DNA of 34,451 nucleotides, from positions 1-34,451 of the forward strand of contig JAFTNY010000052.1 in the NCBI GenBank assembly GCA_017451625.1, given 5' to 3'. The stretch comes from Alphaproteobacteria bacterium. GTDB lineage: Bacteria > Pseudomonadota > Alphaproteobacteria > Rs-D84. Position numbers and translations under genes: made by a program. The notes beneath the pieces are model-generated. The model was not told the origin of the DNA. It saw nothing but the letters and a program-made list of their open reading frames with translations, and ran no database searches. Shown here piece by piece: positions 1 to 6,752 of the stretch; position 1 is the stretch's first letter, and each line of letters begins with the position of its first letter.

Positions 1-97
1 GCTAGACATCTAATTCCAATGTGATATAATTATTCACGCATCAAATCTTCGTATTCACGCTGTTGCGGCTAGACATCTAATTCCAATGTGATATAAT
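1..97 (+). CRISPR. End of a type II-C CRISPR array (two repeats, one spacer visible)
   Basis: Positions 1-30 and 68-97 are identical over 30 nt, with a period of 67 nt. The second copy is preceded by GTTGCG (62-67), and the tracrRNA can still pair partly with that stretch. The repeat is therefore probably 36 nt (62-97), with one complete spacer at 31-61. The array runs off the left edge of the window, so the number of repeats is unknown. Orientation is fixed by the tracrRNA, whose anti-repeat is complementary to the plus-strand repeat, so crRNAs read rightwards. A hairpin terminator follows the last repeat, making this the transcriptional downstream end. Each repeat ends in TGATATAAT, an extended -10 box. 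Confidence 0.95.
70..97 (+). promoter_or_regulatory. Promoter embedded in the CRISPR repeat
   Basis: TAGACA (70-75) is one base from the -35 consensus. A 16-nt spacer and TATAAT (92-97) follow, with TGA before the hexamer (extended -10). The same arrangement is present in the first repeat (3-30). Transcription would start about 6-7 nt into the following spacer and leave roughly 24 nt of guide. That matches the processing-independent crRNAs known from Neisseria meningitidis. The tracrRNA promoter and the promoter at 5045-5072 have the same 16-nt spacing and extended -10. In-repeat promoter activity is inferred. Confidence 0.7.
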
Positions 98-104
98 ACA
101 TAAC

Positions 105-135
105 ACAAAAGTCCCCAGAAAACTGGGGCTTTTGT
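105..135 (+). terminator. Hairpin terminator behind the CRISPR array
   Basis: ACAAAAG (105-111) and CCCCAG (113-118) pair with CTGGGG (123-128) and CTTTTGT (129-135) around an AAAA loop, with one bulged T. This gives 13 base pairs and T-rich flanks on both strands. It begins only 7 nt after the last repeat, so it would end the array transcript and shield the cas1 promoter. Confidence 0.75.
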
Positions 136-224
136 ATTATGTTTCGAACATCAAAATTGAATCAAAACACAGCAAAAACGATTCGTTTTCTTGATTTTTT
201 TCTTTACAAAAAACTCGCAAACGG

Positions 225-253
225 TTGACAAATATATTTTTCGTGCTTATATA
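225..253 (+). promoter_or_regulatory. cas1-cas2 promoter, leaderless
   Basis: A perfect TTGACA (225-230), a 17-nt spacer and TATATA (248-253) place transcription start at about 260, the A of the chosen cas1 ATG. No Shine-Dalgarno sequence precedes that ATG, so the messenger is probably leaderless. Confidence 0.7.
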
Positions 254-259
254 AAACAT

Positions 260-1156
260 ATGCAGACAAATATTGTTGAAATTTCAAATGACTTTCGTGA
301 ACTGTCGGTACGACGGGGATTCCTGTGCATATCCGACCGCGGAACACCAATCGCAGAAATACCGCTGGATTCAATTTGTTCCGTTATGACGACTGGGCGT
401 GCAATTACTTTTACGCAAAATCTGATGACGGCATTGTGTGAAAATGGAATACCGATGATTATTATTGGTGGCAACTATAATCCAGTGGGGATTATGACAC
501 CGCTGGTTGGACAGATGCGACAGATGGCGGTACAACAGGCACAAATCAATACGTCGCGACCGTTGGAAAAACAACTGTGGAAAAGTATCGTTCAAGAAAA
601 GATAAAAAATCAATCGCGTGTGCTGGATATGCTTGGGTGCGAGAACAGAATAAGAAACCTGCCCCTTGCGGTACAATCCGGAGACACCAGCAACATCGAA
701 GGTATTGCCGCGCGTATGTACTTCCCTGCCCTGTTTGGTGGCGGATTCTTGCGCATACATACAATGAATGGAATTAACAGTTTTCTGAATTATGGGTACG
801 CCATTCTGCGTGGTGCAATGGCACGCATGGTAGTGGGTGCAGGATTAAATCCGTCATATGGGATACAGCACCATAATCAACTGAATCCGATGTGTCTGGT
901 CGACGATTTGATGGAACCATATCGTCCCATCATAGACGCAATTGTATACGAAATCTTTGGCGGCGAAGAAGACATAACACGAGAACTGACACCCACAGAC
1001 AAGGCGCGATTGGCATCAGTGCTGAACACAGAAATAAAAACACGCACAGGTTTTTCACCACTAATAAATATTATGCAACGCGACGTGTGGAACTTTGTAA
1101 ATTCACTGAACGACAAAAAGAACAAATTGGACTATGAAAATGTCATACAAAACTGA
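260..1156 (+). CDS. cas1: CRISPR-associated endonuclease Cas1 (type II)
   Basis: Cas1 is the integrase of the Cas1-Cas2 complex that inserts new spacers next to the leader. The 298-residue product starting MQTNIVEIS matches the usual type II Cas1 size. It carries the family pattern of an N-terminal beta domain (RGFLCISDRG, IPLDSICSVMTTG) and a helical catalytic domain with NIEGIAARMYFPALFG, GYAILRGAMARMVVGAGLNP and a C-terminal HxxQLNPMCLVDDLMEPYR stretch supplying conserved Glu, His and Asp/Glu metal ligands. An upstream in-frame start at 191 was rejected because the promoter at 225-253 lies inside that extension. The downstream cas2 overlaps by 23 nt, indicating a translationally coupled operon. 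No csn2 or cas4 is present, consistent with subtype II-C. Confidence 0.95.
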   Translation: MQTNIVEISNDFRELSVRRGFLCISDRGTPIAEIPLDSICSVMTTGRAITFTQNLMTALCENGIPMIIIGGNYNPVGIMTPLVGQMRQMAVQQAQINTSRPLEKQLWKSIVQEKIKNQSRVLDMLGCENRIRNLPLAVQSGDTSNIEGIAARMYFPALFGGGFLRIHTMNGINSFLNYGYAILRGAMARMVVGAGLNPSYGIQHHNQLNPMCLVDDLMEPYRPIIDAIVYEIFGGEEDITRELTPTDKARLASVLNTEIKTRTGFSPLINIMQRDVWNFVNSLNDKKNKLDYENVIQN

Positions 1157-1478
1157 TGGATTAAAATATATGTGGATGATGGTTATGTTTGATTTACCAA
1201 CCGAGACAAGACAGGAACGTCGCGCCGCAAGCCAGTTTCGCAACTTTCTGCAAGACATGGGATTTTCGATGGCACAATATTCAGTCTATGTGCGCTTTAC
1301 TGGCACGCGCGAAAATTCACAAAAATATGTCCGCGCGGTCCAACGGAACAACCCATGCACAGGGGATGTAAACATATTGTTCTTTACAGACACACAATTT
1401 GGCGACATTATACATCTGGACAAGACAGACGCACCAACCGCGTTGGCGCGTCGCCCCGACCAATTACAGTTGTTTTAA
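1134..1478 (+). CDS. cas2: CRISPR-associated protein Cas2
   Basis: Cas2 is the structural partner of Cas1 in spacer acquisition. The product is about 114 residues, typical for type II Cas2. It shows the ferredoxin-like signature WMMVMFDLPTETRQERR, with the conserved Asp at the end of the first strand, followed by FLQDMGFSMAQYSVYVRF. The start at 1134 overlaps the end of cas1; a second ATG at 1140 gives MSYKTDGLKYMW and is equally possible. The 3' end overlaps the convergent cas9 stop by 15 nt (1464-1478) with no terminator between them, so the two transcripts must run into each other. Confidence 0.95.
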   Translation: MKMSYKTDGLKYMWMMVMFDLPTETRQERRAASQFRNFLQDMGFSMAQYSVYVRFTGTRENSQKYVRAVQRNNPCTGDVNILFFTDTQFGDIIHLDKTDAPTALARRPDQLQLF

Positions 1479-4400
1479 AATCTTTCCTGTTGGACTGACA
1501 TGTACTTTGCGTGCCTTATGCTCTTGCAGCGATGTGGCACTAGCAGCCCACGACTTTGTATCTGCTGCTTCTTTGGCAACATGATGAGGGCGCAGATACA
1601 CAGTCCCCGAACTGCTTATTTTCTTGACCCTGAGTACCATATTAACAGCATCTGTCCGCTCAACCGCACATTGATATTTGACTGCATCTATCAGTCCCTT
1701 GGGCAAATGGGGGTCGTTTTGCGAAAATTCGGCCATTACCATATCATTTATACGCAGGCGCATTACGCGACGTGCAGTGGCGTACTTTTTGCGCCACAGC
1801 GGGGTTCCAGCATTTACCTCGGCATTATAATTTGATATAACGGCCATCTGCCATTTGCCACGTAATTTTGGATAACGTGTGTCGTCACTTCTGATTTCAA
1901 AGATATCTGCACAGAAATTATTGCCACCTACGTACCATTTATATGCACGACGTGCCGCAGCACGATATTGGGCCAGCAAGGCAGATTCAATGTCCTGTTG
2001 GGCACGTTTCTGTTTTTTGTCCGTCATACCAGTTGCGATACCAGCAGCTGTATACCAATCAGCCAGTGTACGATTATATACATTGCGTTCGGCCTTGGTA
2101 CGAAAAACCGGCACATACGACAATGTATCGACATCTGTCTTGTTCATACGCACTTTTTTAATTTGTGGCGTTTGGGCGGCACACCAATCTAGAAAGCGCA
2201 TGCCGATATTAGGTGTCTCATTATTACAACCAGTATTGGCCATAAAAGTCTGCCATGTTGTTTTGTTTACATTTTGCCAGTCTTTTTTGTAGAACTTTTC
2301 CTTGTCCTTGGTTGTTGTTGGCAATGCAACACGATGCGACATTGTTGCCTTGGTACCAGTTTCAAATTCTTCTAAATTATATGCAGTATCTTCGTGCAAC
2401 TGACCCACAGTGCCATCGTCCGCAGGATTTTTGATAGATTGACGATACGATATAACAGTTTGTTCTGTTTTTATCTTGAAATCATAGTAATCAAAGCTAT
2501 CAAAGGGGCGATTTATCCCAACAAATAGTTGTTTACGCTTTTCCTTGGATGGCTTACCAAAATAATTCTCTACACTTGTTGCATTTTTGGATAATGTTTG
2601 TAAATGACCGTTGCTTAAGCACGCGATAACAAACGCATCGATCGCATGATGGATATGATGTCCACGATAGGTTTCGGCATCAGCAGTATCTTTCCACCAA
2701 TTCAACCCCCACATATCACGAAACAGTGCTGTCATCTGCCCAGGCAAGCCATGAACCTTGGACTTGTTTTCACACACGTGTCGTAAATATGTGACCGCCA
2801 TACGGGACATATGACGTGTATCATTCAACGCGCGTGCAATACAATCACCATTGCGATTAAATGTTTCCATAGCATCTTTGCGGAAACGCCATTGGCTGGC
2901 ATCTGGTAACTTTTGCGCCCGTTCCCATATAGCATTATAATCATACGGAGAATTATCAGACGTAAACGCGTCGTATGGCGTCCGATTTCCTTTGAAACGA
3001 TTGGCGTCGACCGCAGAAATAGTCTTGTTTGCCAAAGAGTCATCCAAGGTTTGCGCGTATGGTAAAATATGTTCAATTTCAAAATTACCACTTTTAAACA
3101 ATTCAACAATACTGGTTATTGGTTTGCCTGTATAAACACAACGCCTATTTTGTGGTTCTTTGGCCAAACGTTCCCACAGTTTATACTTTTGAAAATCTTC
3201 GCGAGATGGATGCAAGATACCAATAGATGCCAATTCATCTGCAATTTTGTCGTTTTCTTTTTTATTCTTGTTCTGGGCGGCGACCATATCAGATAAATCT
3301 TTTGCGCCTGACCGCACATCGCGCCCCATTTCGATATTTATTGCATATGGTTTGCCATGAACACCGATTAAATCATTTACAACCGCACGAATTTGATTCA
3401 TAGCAATATGCACCGTTGCATTCATTGTACGATAACGACCGTCACGATCAGCAACCAACAACGAACGCAAAGCAGGCAGGTCGCCATAATATGGCAACAA
3501 TGGCAAATCAGGCGTATCAACAGCAGAATGATTGTAACCTGCCTGCGCGGCAGCCGCATCAAACATCAGGCCAGATTCCAGAAACGGTAACATATTGTTT
3601 ATCGCCAACAACGAAACACTGGCAACATCTTCTTCGGGCGACACAGAAATCACCCGCGTCGCTAAATCTGATGATATATTATATGTTTGAGTTAAGAAAT
3701 CCAGCAACGTGTCATCAGACATAAAATCATCATTAATTTTAGCCAACAGGTCAGATTGTTGTACAGAATCCAAAGAACGCCAAAACCCCAGTGCACCAAC
3801 CAGTGCAAAAGCATTTGCTGTTTTATCTGCATCTATGGCGCGACGACTGTCTGATTCCAAATTAAATTTACACTTGGTGCTATCCAGCAGATGCGCGGCT
3901 TTTAATTGTTTTTTTATTTCAGCAAACGTCAGTTGTCCTTTGACATTTACGGCACTAATGTCGTTCAACGCCATATCTACAATTAGATCGCGTTGCGCTG
4001 GTGTCAATTCTATGGTCTGACCATTTGATACAAATCTTAACTGATTAATTTGCTGTAGCGTGCGCCACTTTTGAAAAGCGGGCTCAAATTTATAGACACG
4101 ATTTTCAGTCGGTTCAAACATACATTTACCAACCTTGGCAGGCAACAAATTGTGCTGAAAAAATATCGCATCGTGAAATTCTTGCCGCATTTGTTCAGAA
4201 ATCCCTTGTGCTGTACAAATACGGTTAAATTCGTCTAGGTACATTTCACGCGTTGGATAAAATGCCCCGTCTTTGATTTTATCGCCATCAAACTGGTTTG
4301 CAAAACGGTATAATTTATTTTGTACTTGGAATTGCGCCAACGTACCGTCGCCGATTGCAGATTGCAATGCGATAGTTGCTGCCTTTAACTTGCCTCCGGC

Positions 4401-4808
4401 ATCGCCACGCGTTTCCTTGCGATTACTTTTAAAGCCGCGACGCAATGCCAAATGAAAGAATACACGCCCCAACTCGGCCGCGGTTAATTTTTCTGACAGA
4501 GCCTTAACACGCAGGCCATATGGGTCTTCTAGCTCCGGATTTTTATTTATATCAAAATTTAGACAGTACTTTTCTATTAACTGCAGTGTACGCTTCTTGC
4601 GTATTTGGACACGTTCACCGCGACGACGCATAGTTCGCGCATTGCGACGCTCTACATTTATCGGGGTATGCGTTTTATCATCACGTCCATCGGGAAATAT
4701 GCGAACGCCCATATCAACCAAGCGCAAAATCTCGTCATTATCACCCAATTCAACGACCGCCCAACCAAGTGATGTGCTGCCTAAATCCAGACCTAATTTA
4801 TACTTCAT
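1464..4808 (-). CDS. cas9: CRISPR-associated endonuclease Cas9, type II-C
   Basis: RNA-guided double-strand DNA nuclease that uses the crRNA:tracrRNA duplex made from this locus. At 1114 residues it falls in the compact II-C range. RuvC-I is LGLDLGSTSLGWAV (catalytic D8). The Arg-rich bridge helix is at about 52-78 (NVERRNARTMRRR). RuvC-II is INIEMGRD (E493). The HNH domain is at about 550-610, with CVYTGKPI, FEIEHILP (H580) and N594. RuvC-III is HHIHHAIDAF (H721, D724). All catalytic residues are present, so the enzyme should cut both strands. The C-terminal 200 or so residues would be the PAM-interacting domain; the PAM cannot be read from sequence alone. The RBS is AAGGG about 9 nt upstream. 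It is transcribed against cas1-cas2 and divergently from tracrRNA, unlike the co-directional cas9-cas1-cas2 order of many II-C loci. Confidence 0.97.
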   Translation of the reverse strand: MKYKLGLDLGSTSLGWAVVELGDNDEILRLVDMGVRIFPDGRDDKTHTPINVERRNARTMRRRGERVQIRKKRTLQLIEKYCLNFDINKNPELEDPYGLRVKALSEKLTAAELGRVFFHLALRRGFKSNRKETRGDAGGKLKAATIALQSAIGDGTLAQFQVQNKLYRFANQFDGDKIKDGAFYPTREMYLDEFNRICTAQGISEQMRQEFHDAIFFQHNLLPAKVGKCMFEPTENRVYKFEPAFQKWRTLQQINQLRFVSNGQTIELTPAQRDLIVDMALNDISAVNVKGQLTFAEIKKQLKAAHLLDSTKCKFNLESDSRRAIDADKTANAFALVGALGFWRSLDSVQQSDLLAKINDDFMSDDTLLDFLTQTYNISSDLATRVISVSPEEDVASVSLLAINNMLPFLESGLMFDAAAAQAGYNHSAVDTPDLPLLPYYGDLPALRSLLVADRDGRYRTMNATVHIAMNQIRAVVNDLIGVHGKPYAINIEMGRDVRSGAKDLSDMVAAQNKNKKENDKIADELASIGILHPSREDFQKYKLWERLAKEPQNRRCVYTGKPITSIVELFKSGNFEIEHILPYAQTLDDSLANKTISAVDANRFKGNRTPYDAFTSDNSPYDYNAIWERAQKLPDASQWRFRKDAMETFNRNGDCIARALNDTRHMSRMAVTYLRHVCENKSKVHGLPGQMTALFRDMWGLNWWKDTADAETYRGHHIHHAIDAFVIACLSNGHLQTLSKNATSVENYFGKPSKEKRKQLFVGINRPFDSFDYYDFKIKTEQTVISYRQSIKNPADDGTVGQLHEDTAYNLEEFETGTKATMSHRVALPTTTKDKEKFYKKDWQNVNKTTWQTFMANTGCNNETPNIGMRFLDWCAAQTPQIKKVRMNKTDVDTLSYVPVFRTKAERNVYNRTLADWYTAAGIATGMTDKKQKRAQQDIESALLAQYRAAARRAYKWYVGGNNFCADIFEIRSDDTRYPKLRGKWQMAVISNYNAEVNAGTPLWRKKYATARRVMRLRINDMVMAEFSQNDPHLPKGLIDAVKYQCAVERTDAVNMVLRVKKISSSGTVYLRPHHVAKEAADTKSWAASATSLQEHKARKVHVSPTGKILKQL

Positions 4809-4834
4809 ACGACAACCCTTTTTCTATGTACAAA

Positions 4835-4863
4835 ATGATAAACATAAAACGGAATAAAATCAA
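4835..4863 (-). promoter_or_regulatory. Candidate cas9 promoter
   Basis: On the minus strand, TTGATT (4858-4863), a 17-nt spacer and TATCAT (4835-4840) predict transcription start near 4828, about 20 nt before the cas9 ATG. That leaves room for the AAGGG ribosome binding site. A TATAAT on the same strand at 4875-4880 is an alternative -10, but without a clear -35. Confidence 0.45.
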
Positions 4864-4868
4864 TTCAT

Positions 4869-4896
4869 TTGACATTATAACTATACATGCTATAAT
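4869..4896 (+). promoter_or_regulatory. tracrRNA promoter
   Basis: Perfect TTGACA (4869-4874), a 16-nt spacer and perfect TATAAT (4891-4896) preceded by TGC form an extended -10. Predicted start is about 4903, roughly 22 nt before the anti-repeat. It is the strongest-looking promoter in the window, as expected for a highly expressed small RNA. Confidence 0.85.
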
Positions 4897-4902
4897 CAGC
4901 GT

Positions 4903-5023
4903 GGTGAAAGAAATTTAGCACTGAATATCACATTGGAATTAGATGTCTAGTCGTTAATAAGAATCTTTCATTTTGAAAGAAGATTTCACCATTTTAGACG
5001 AACACTTCGGTGTTCGTTTTTTT
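4903..5023 (+). ncRNA. tracrRNA
   Basis: Positions 4925-4950 are the exact reverse complement of 26 nt of the CRISPR repeat. Pairing can continue through G:U wobbles to about 4954. This anti-repeat would form the duplex cut by RNase III and bound by Cas9. It is followed by a stem-loop at 4964-4980 (TCTTTCA/TGAAAGA, loop TTT), a linker, and a terminator hairpin at 4999-5016 with a TTCG tetraloop and seven T. The 5' end is inferred from the promoter and the 3' end from the T-run, giving about 120 nt. The long uninterrupted anti-repeat without a central bulge is notable. Confidence 0.9.
4999..5023 (+). terminator. Intrinsic terminator of tracrRNA
   Basis: CGAACAC (4999-5005) pairs with GTGTTCG (5010-5016) around a TTCG tetraloop, followed by seven T (5017-5023). 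In II-C systems this last hairpin usually also serves as a Cas9-binding element. Confidence 0.9.
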
Positions 5024-5044
5024 GTTATAATTATTGGAACCCAG

Positions 5045-5072
5045 TTTACAAGTCTATTTATTGTGATATAAT
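5045..5072 (+). promoter_or_regulatory. Leaderless promoter of the PD-(D/E)XK gene
   Basis: TTTACA (5045-5050), a 16-nt spacer and TATAAT (5067-5072) with an extended TGA. Six nt separate the -10 from the ATG at 5079, so transcription should begin at the start codon. The 11 nt TGTGATATAAT is identical to the 3' end of the CRISPR repeat, which supports the promoter reading of the repeat. Confidence 0.75.
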
Positions 5073-5078
5073 GCAGGT

Positions 5079-5630
5079 ATGTTGATTTCAAAAACTGATT
5101 TTTATAATTGGGCGTATAATGATTTGCTGATGAACAATCAGCGGGGACATTTGGCAGAATATATTGTGGCACGCGCACTGGGGATTACAGACATTGTACG
5201 CGACGAATGGGCGCCATATGATTTGGAATACGAAAATATAAAACTGGAAATTAAAAGCGCCGCATATCTGCAGAGTTGGCACCGTAATCCAACCGCCAAG
5301 ACAAAAGAGTCTAAAATCATATTTGGGATTGCACCGACGTGCGACTATGATTCAATCACAGAACAAAGAATTCGCGGTCAAAAGCAGCGACGTGCGGACG
5401 TGTATATCTTTTGCCTGTTGAAACACAAAGATATAAAGAGCGTCAATCCAACAGACACAGAACAGTGGGATTTTTGGATTGTGCCGACAGAACAAATAAA
5501 TCGGTTGTGCGGTGCGAACAAAACTGTATCAATTGGTGTATTGGAAAGAAATTTTGGCGCGCCGGTGTCTTTTGATGATTTAAAGCCGATGCTGGATGCA
5601 ATATATTTTGATCAAGGGTTGAAATCCTGA
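5079..5630 (+). CDS. PD-(D/E)XK nuclease-like protein of unknown role
   Basis: A 183-residue protein. The N-terminal half has the layout of a PD-(D/E)XK nuclease fold: a helix with RGHLAEYIVARALG (E27), then WAPYDLEY (D48), a turn, and LEIKSAAYLQSW with the E-x-K pair at E57/K59. A probable core strand and helix follow (IIFGIAP, RADVYIFCLL), ending in an aromatic-rich WDFWIVPTEQIN region. From memory, similar uncharacterised proteins with an EVKSAAYLQSW-like motif occur in many bacteria, so a specific CRISPR role is not established. It lies 55 nt after the tracrRNA terminator with its own leaderless promoter. It lacks the Cys cluster of Cas4 and has no methylase partner nearby. DNA cleavage or binding is inferred from the fold pattern only. 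Confidence 0.75.
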   Translation: MLISKTDFYNWAYNDLLMNNQRGHLAEYIVARALGITDIVRDEWAPYDLEYENIKLEIKSAAYLQSWHRNPTAKTKESKIIFGIAPTCDYDSITEQRIRGQKQRRADVYIFCLLKHKDIKSVNPTDTEQWDFWIVPTEQINRLCGANKTVSIGVLERNFGAPVSFDDLKPMLDAIYFDQGLKS

Positions 5631-5813
5631 AAACATTGACTATATGTACAGTGTGGGGCGTGCAAGATTCTGTTGTGGCGCGTTCCGTATTTTCTGGATT
5701 TTTTTGTATGTTTGACGTGGGTTGAAATAGTGTGCGACATTGGTCGTGATTGTTTTGGCGTGCGCAAAAAAACAAAGGAATCAAGCAAAAAAAATAAAAT
5801 ATGGAGAACAAAG

Positions 5814-5984
5814 ATGGAATACGAAAAGATACAAATTCAATTATCATTGCGTCCCGAGGATGCAGTACGTTTATTAACATACGCACACGATCAGGGATTT
5901 ATCACACAAGAAGAATATGCACCAATGGCACAAAACGCCATCGCGCATACGAAATTGTTTATAAAAATGATGAACGACGAATAA
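5814..5984 (+). CDS. Small hypothetical protein, 56 aa
   Basis: The ATG at 5814 has a TGGAG ribosome binding site 7 nt upstream, making it the better start than in-frame positions further up (from 5673) in low-complexity sequence. The product begins MEYEKIQIQLSLRPEDAVRLL and appears helical and acidic, with no signal peptide or membrane segment. The stretch 5631-5813 before it shows no other gene. I do not recognise a family. Confidence 0.55.
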   Translation: MEYEKIQIQLSLRPEDAVRLLTYAHDQGFITQEEYAPMAQNAIAHTKLFIKMMNDE

Positions 5985-5985
5985 A

Positions 5986-6099
5986 CTAACGCGCACTTTT
6001 ACTGCGCGCAACCGAAAAGCGTGCTGGTTTAGATCTGCGATCTATCGCGCCCCGTTTTGTTAACATGTTGCCACCCGCATCGCGTCTTTGTCGTGCCAT
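5986..6099 (-). CDS. Small basic protein, 37 aa, hypothetical
   Basis: This minus-strand reading frame starts at ATG 6097-6099 with AGGGTGG upstream and encodes 37 residues, very rich in Arg and Lys (starts MARQRRDAGGNML, ends SKSAR). It stops 1 nt from the end of the convergent small gene. A TATAAT on the minus strand lies about 50 nt upstream. Composition resembles a nucleic-acid-binding or ribosome-associated peptide, but no family is recognised and it may be chance. Confidence 0.4.
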   Translation of the reverse strand: MARQRRDAGGNMLTKRGAIDRRSKPARFSVARSKSAR

Positions 6100-6194
6100 G
6101 ATATGCCACCCTGTGTATGTATTGTACAGTCATAATGATATTATATCGACGTTGCTTTATCAAGCCATTTCCCTGATTGTCGGACTTAAAATCA

Positions 6195-6217
6195 AAACCG
6201 CCCGAGACGGGCGGTTT
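6195..6217 (-). terminator. Terminator of the rpoZ-tRNA-Ser transcript
   Basis: AAACCGCCCG (6195-6204) pairs with CGGGCGGTTT (6208-6217) around AGA. On the minus strand it is followed by TTTTGATTTT. It sits 15 nt beyond the tRNA 3' end. Confidence 0.8.
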
Positions 6218-6232
6218 AAGATTTTAATTTTC

Positions 6233-6323
6233 TGGCGGAGATGAAGGGATTCGAACCCTTGATACCCTTGCGGGTATACTACATTTCCAATGTAGCGCAC
6301 TAGACCAACTATGCGACATCTCC
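6233..6323 (-). tRNA. tRNA-Ser (GGA)
   Basis: Minus-strand cloverleaf with acceptor GGAGATG/CATCTCC, discriminator G and encoded CCA (6233-6235). The anticodon stem CTACA/TGTAG encloses loop TTGGAAA with anticodon GGA at 6286-6288. A long variable arm (TATACCC/GGGTATC) identifies class II tRNA-Ser. The T arm is AAGGG-TTCGAAT-CCCTT. Its 5' end is only 7 nt after the rpoZ stop codon, so it is probably released from the rpoZ mRNA by RNase P. Confidence 0.95.
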
Positions 6324-6330
6324 GGATTTT

Positions 6331-6699
6331 TTATTCTTCGCTGGCGGAATCGTCCGACGCGTCTTCGATAACAGGTTCATCTGTGGCCAAGGCAGATTCC
6401 AATTCCGCATCAATTTCACGCAGTAATGGATCTTCGCTGCCAACTTCCAAGGATGCTTCACCGTCAACCGCGGATGGGGCATCTTTGTAGGACTGAACAA
6501 ATTCATGACGAACCGCGTTCACATCCAGTTTGCCACTGGCAATGTCACGCAGGGCGACAACTGTCAACTTATCGTTGCCTTTGTCAACAACAGGTTCCGC
6601 ACCACCGTTCAAATCACGAACACGCTGGGATGCCAGCATCCCCAGTTCATAACGGCTTTCTACGTATGGTAATGTATCTGAATTTGTTGTACGCGCCAT
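6331..6699 (-). CDS. rpoZ: DNA-directed RNA polymerase omega subunit
   Basis: The smallest RNA polymerase core subunit, which chaperones beta' folding. The 122-residue product begins MARTTNSDTLPYVESRYELGMLASQRVRDLN, the classical omega N-terminus, followed by KLTVVALRDIASGKLDV. The remaining half is an acidic tail (many Asp, Glu, Ser) common in alphaproteobacterial omega. The start at 6699 has AAAGGA upstream; a longer in-frame extension to 6798 overlaps the divergent mtaB and was rejected. It is followed directly by tRNA-Ser. Confidence 0.92.
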   Translation of the reverse strand: MARTTNSDTLPYVESRYELGMLASQRVRDLNGGAEPVVDKGNDKLTVVALRDIASGKLDVNAVRHEFVQSYKDAPSAVDGEASLEVGSEDPLLREIDAELESALATDEPVIEDASDDSASEE

Positions 6700-6715
6700 T
6701 TGTTTAATTCCTTTG

Positions 6716-6743
6716 TTGAAATCGTTTTTAGCCACGTTATAAT
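6716..6743 (+). promoter_or_regulatory. mtaB operon promoter
   Basis: TTGAAA (6716-6721), 16 nt, TATAAT (6738-6743). Predicted start is about 6750, giving a leader of only a few bases to the ATG at 6753 or about 12 nt to the ATG at 6762. The -35 abuts the rpoZ ribosome-binding region on the other strand. Confidence 0.6.
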
Positions 6744-6752
6744 GCCCTATGG

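Noticed and set aside
191-259. Longer cas1 frame starting at 191
   Set aside because: The extension crosses a TTGACA-17-TATATA promoter and a low-complexity stretch; homologous Cas1 proteins begin close to the ATG at 260.
5079-5630. PD-(D/E)XK gene as Cas4
   Set aside because: The Cys residues for a 4Fe-4S cluster and the RecB-like motif layout of Cas4 are missing.
5814-5984. Small gene after the CRISPR locus as an anti-CRISPR
   Set aside because: Size alone is no evidence; there is no associated aca-type regulator or prophage context.
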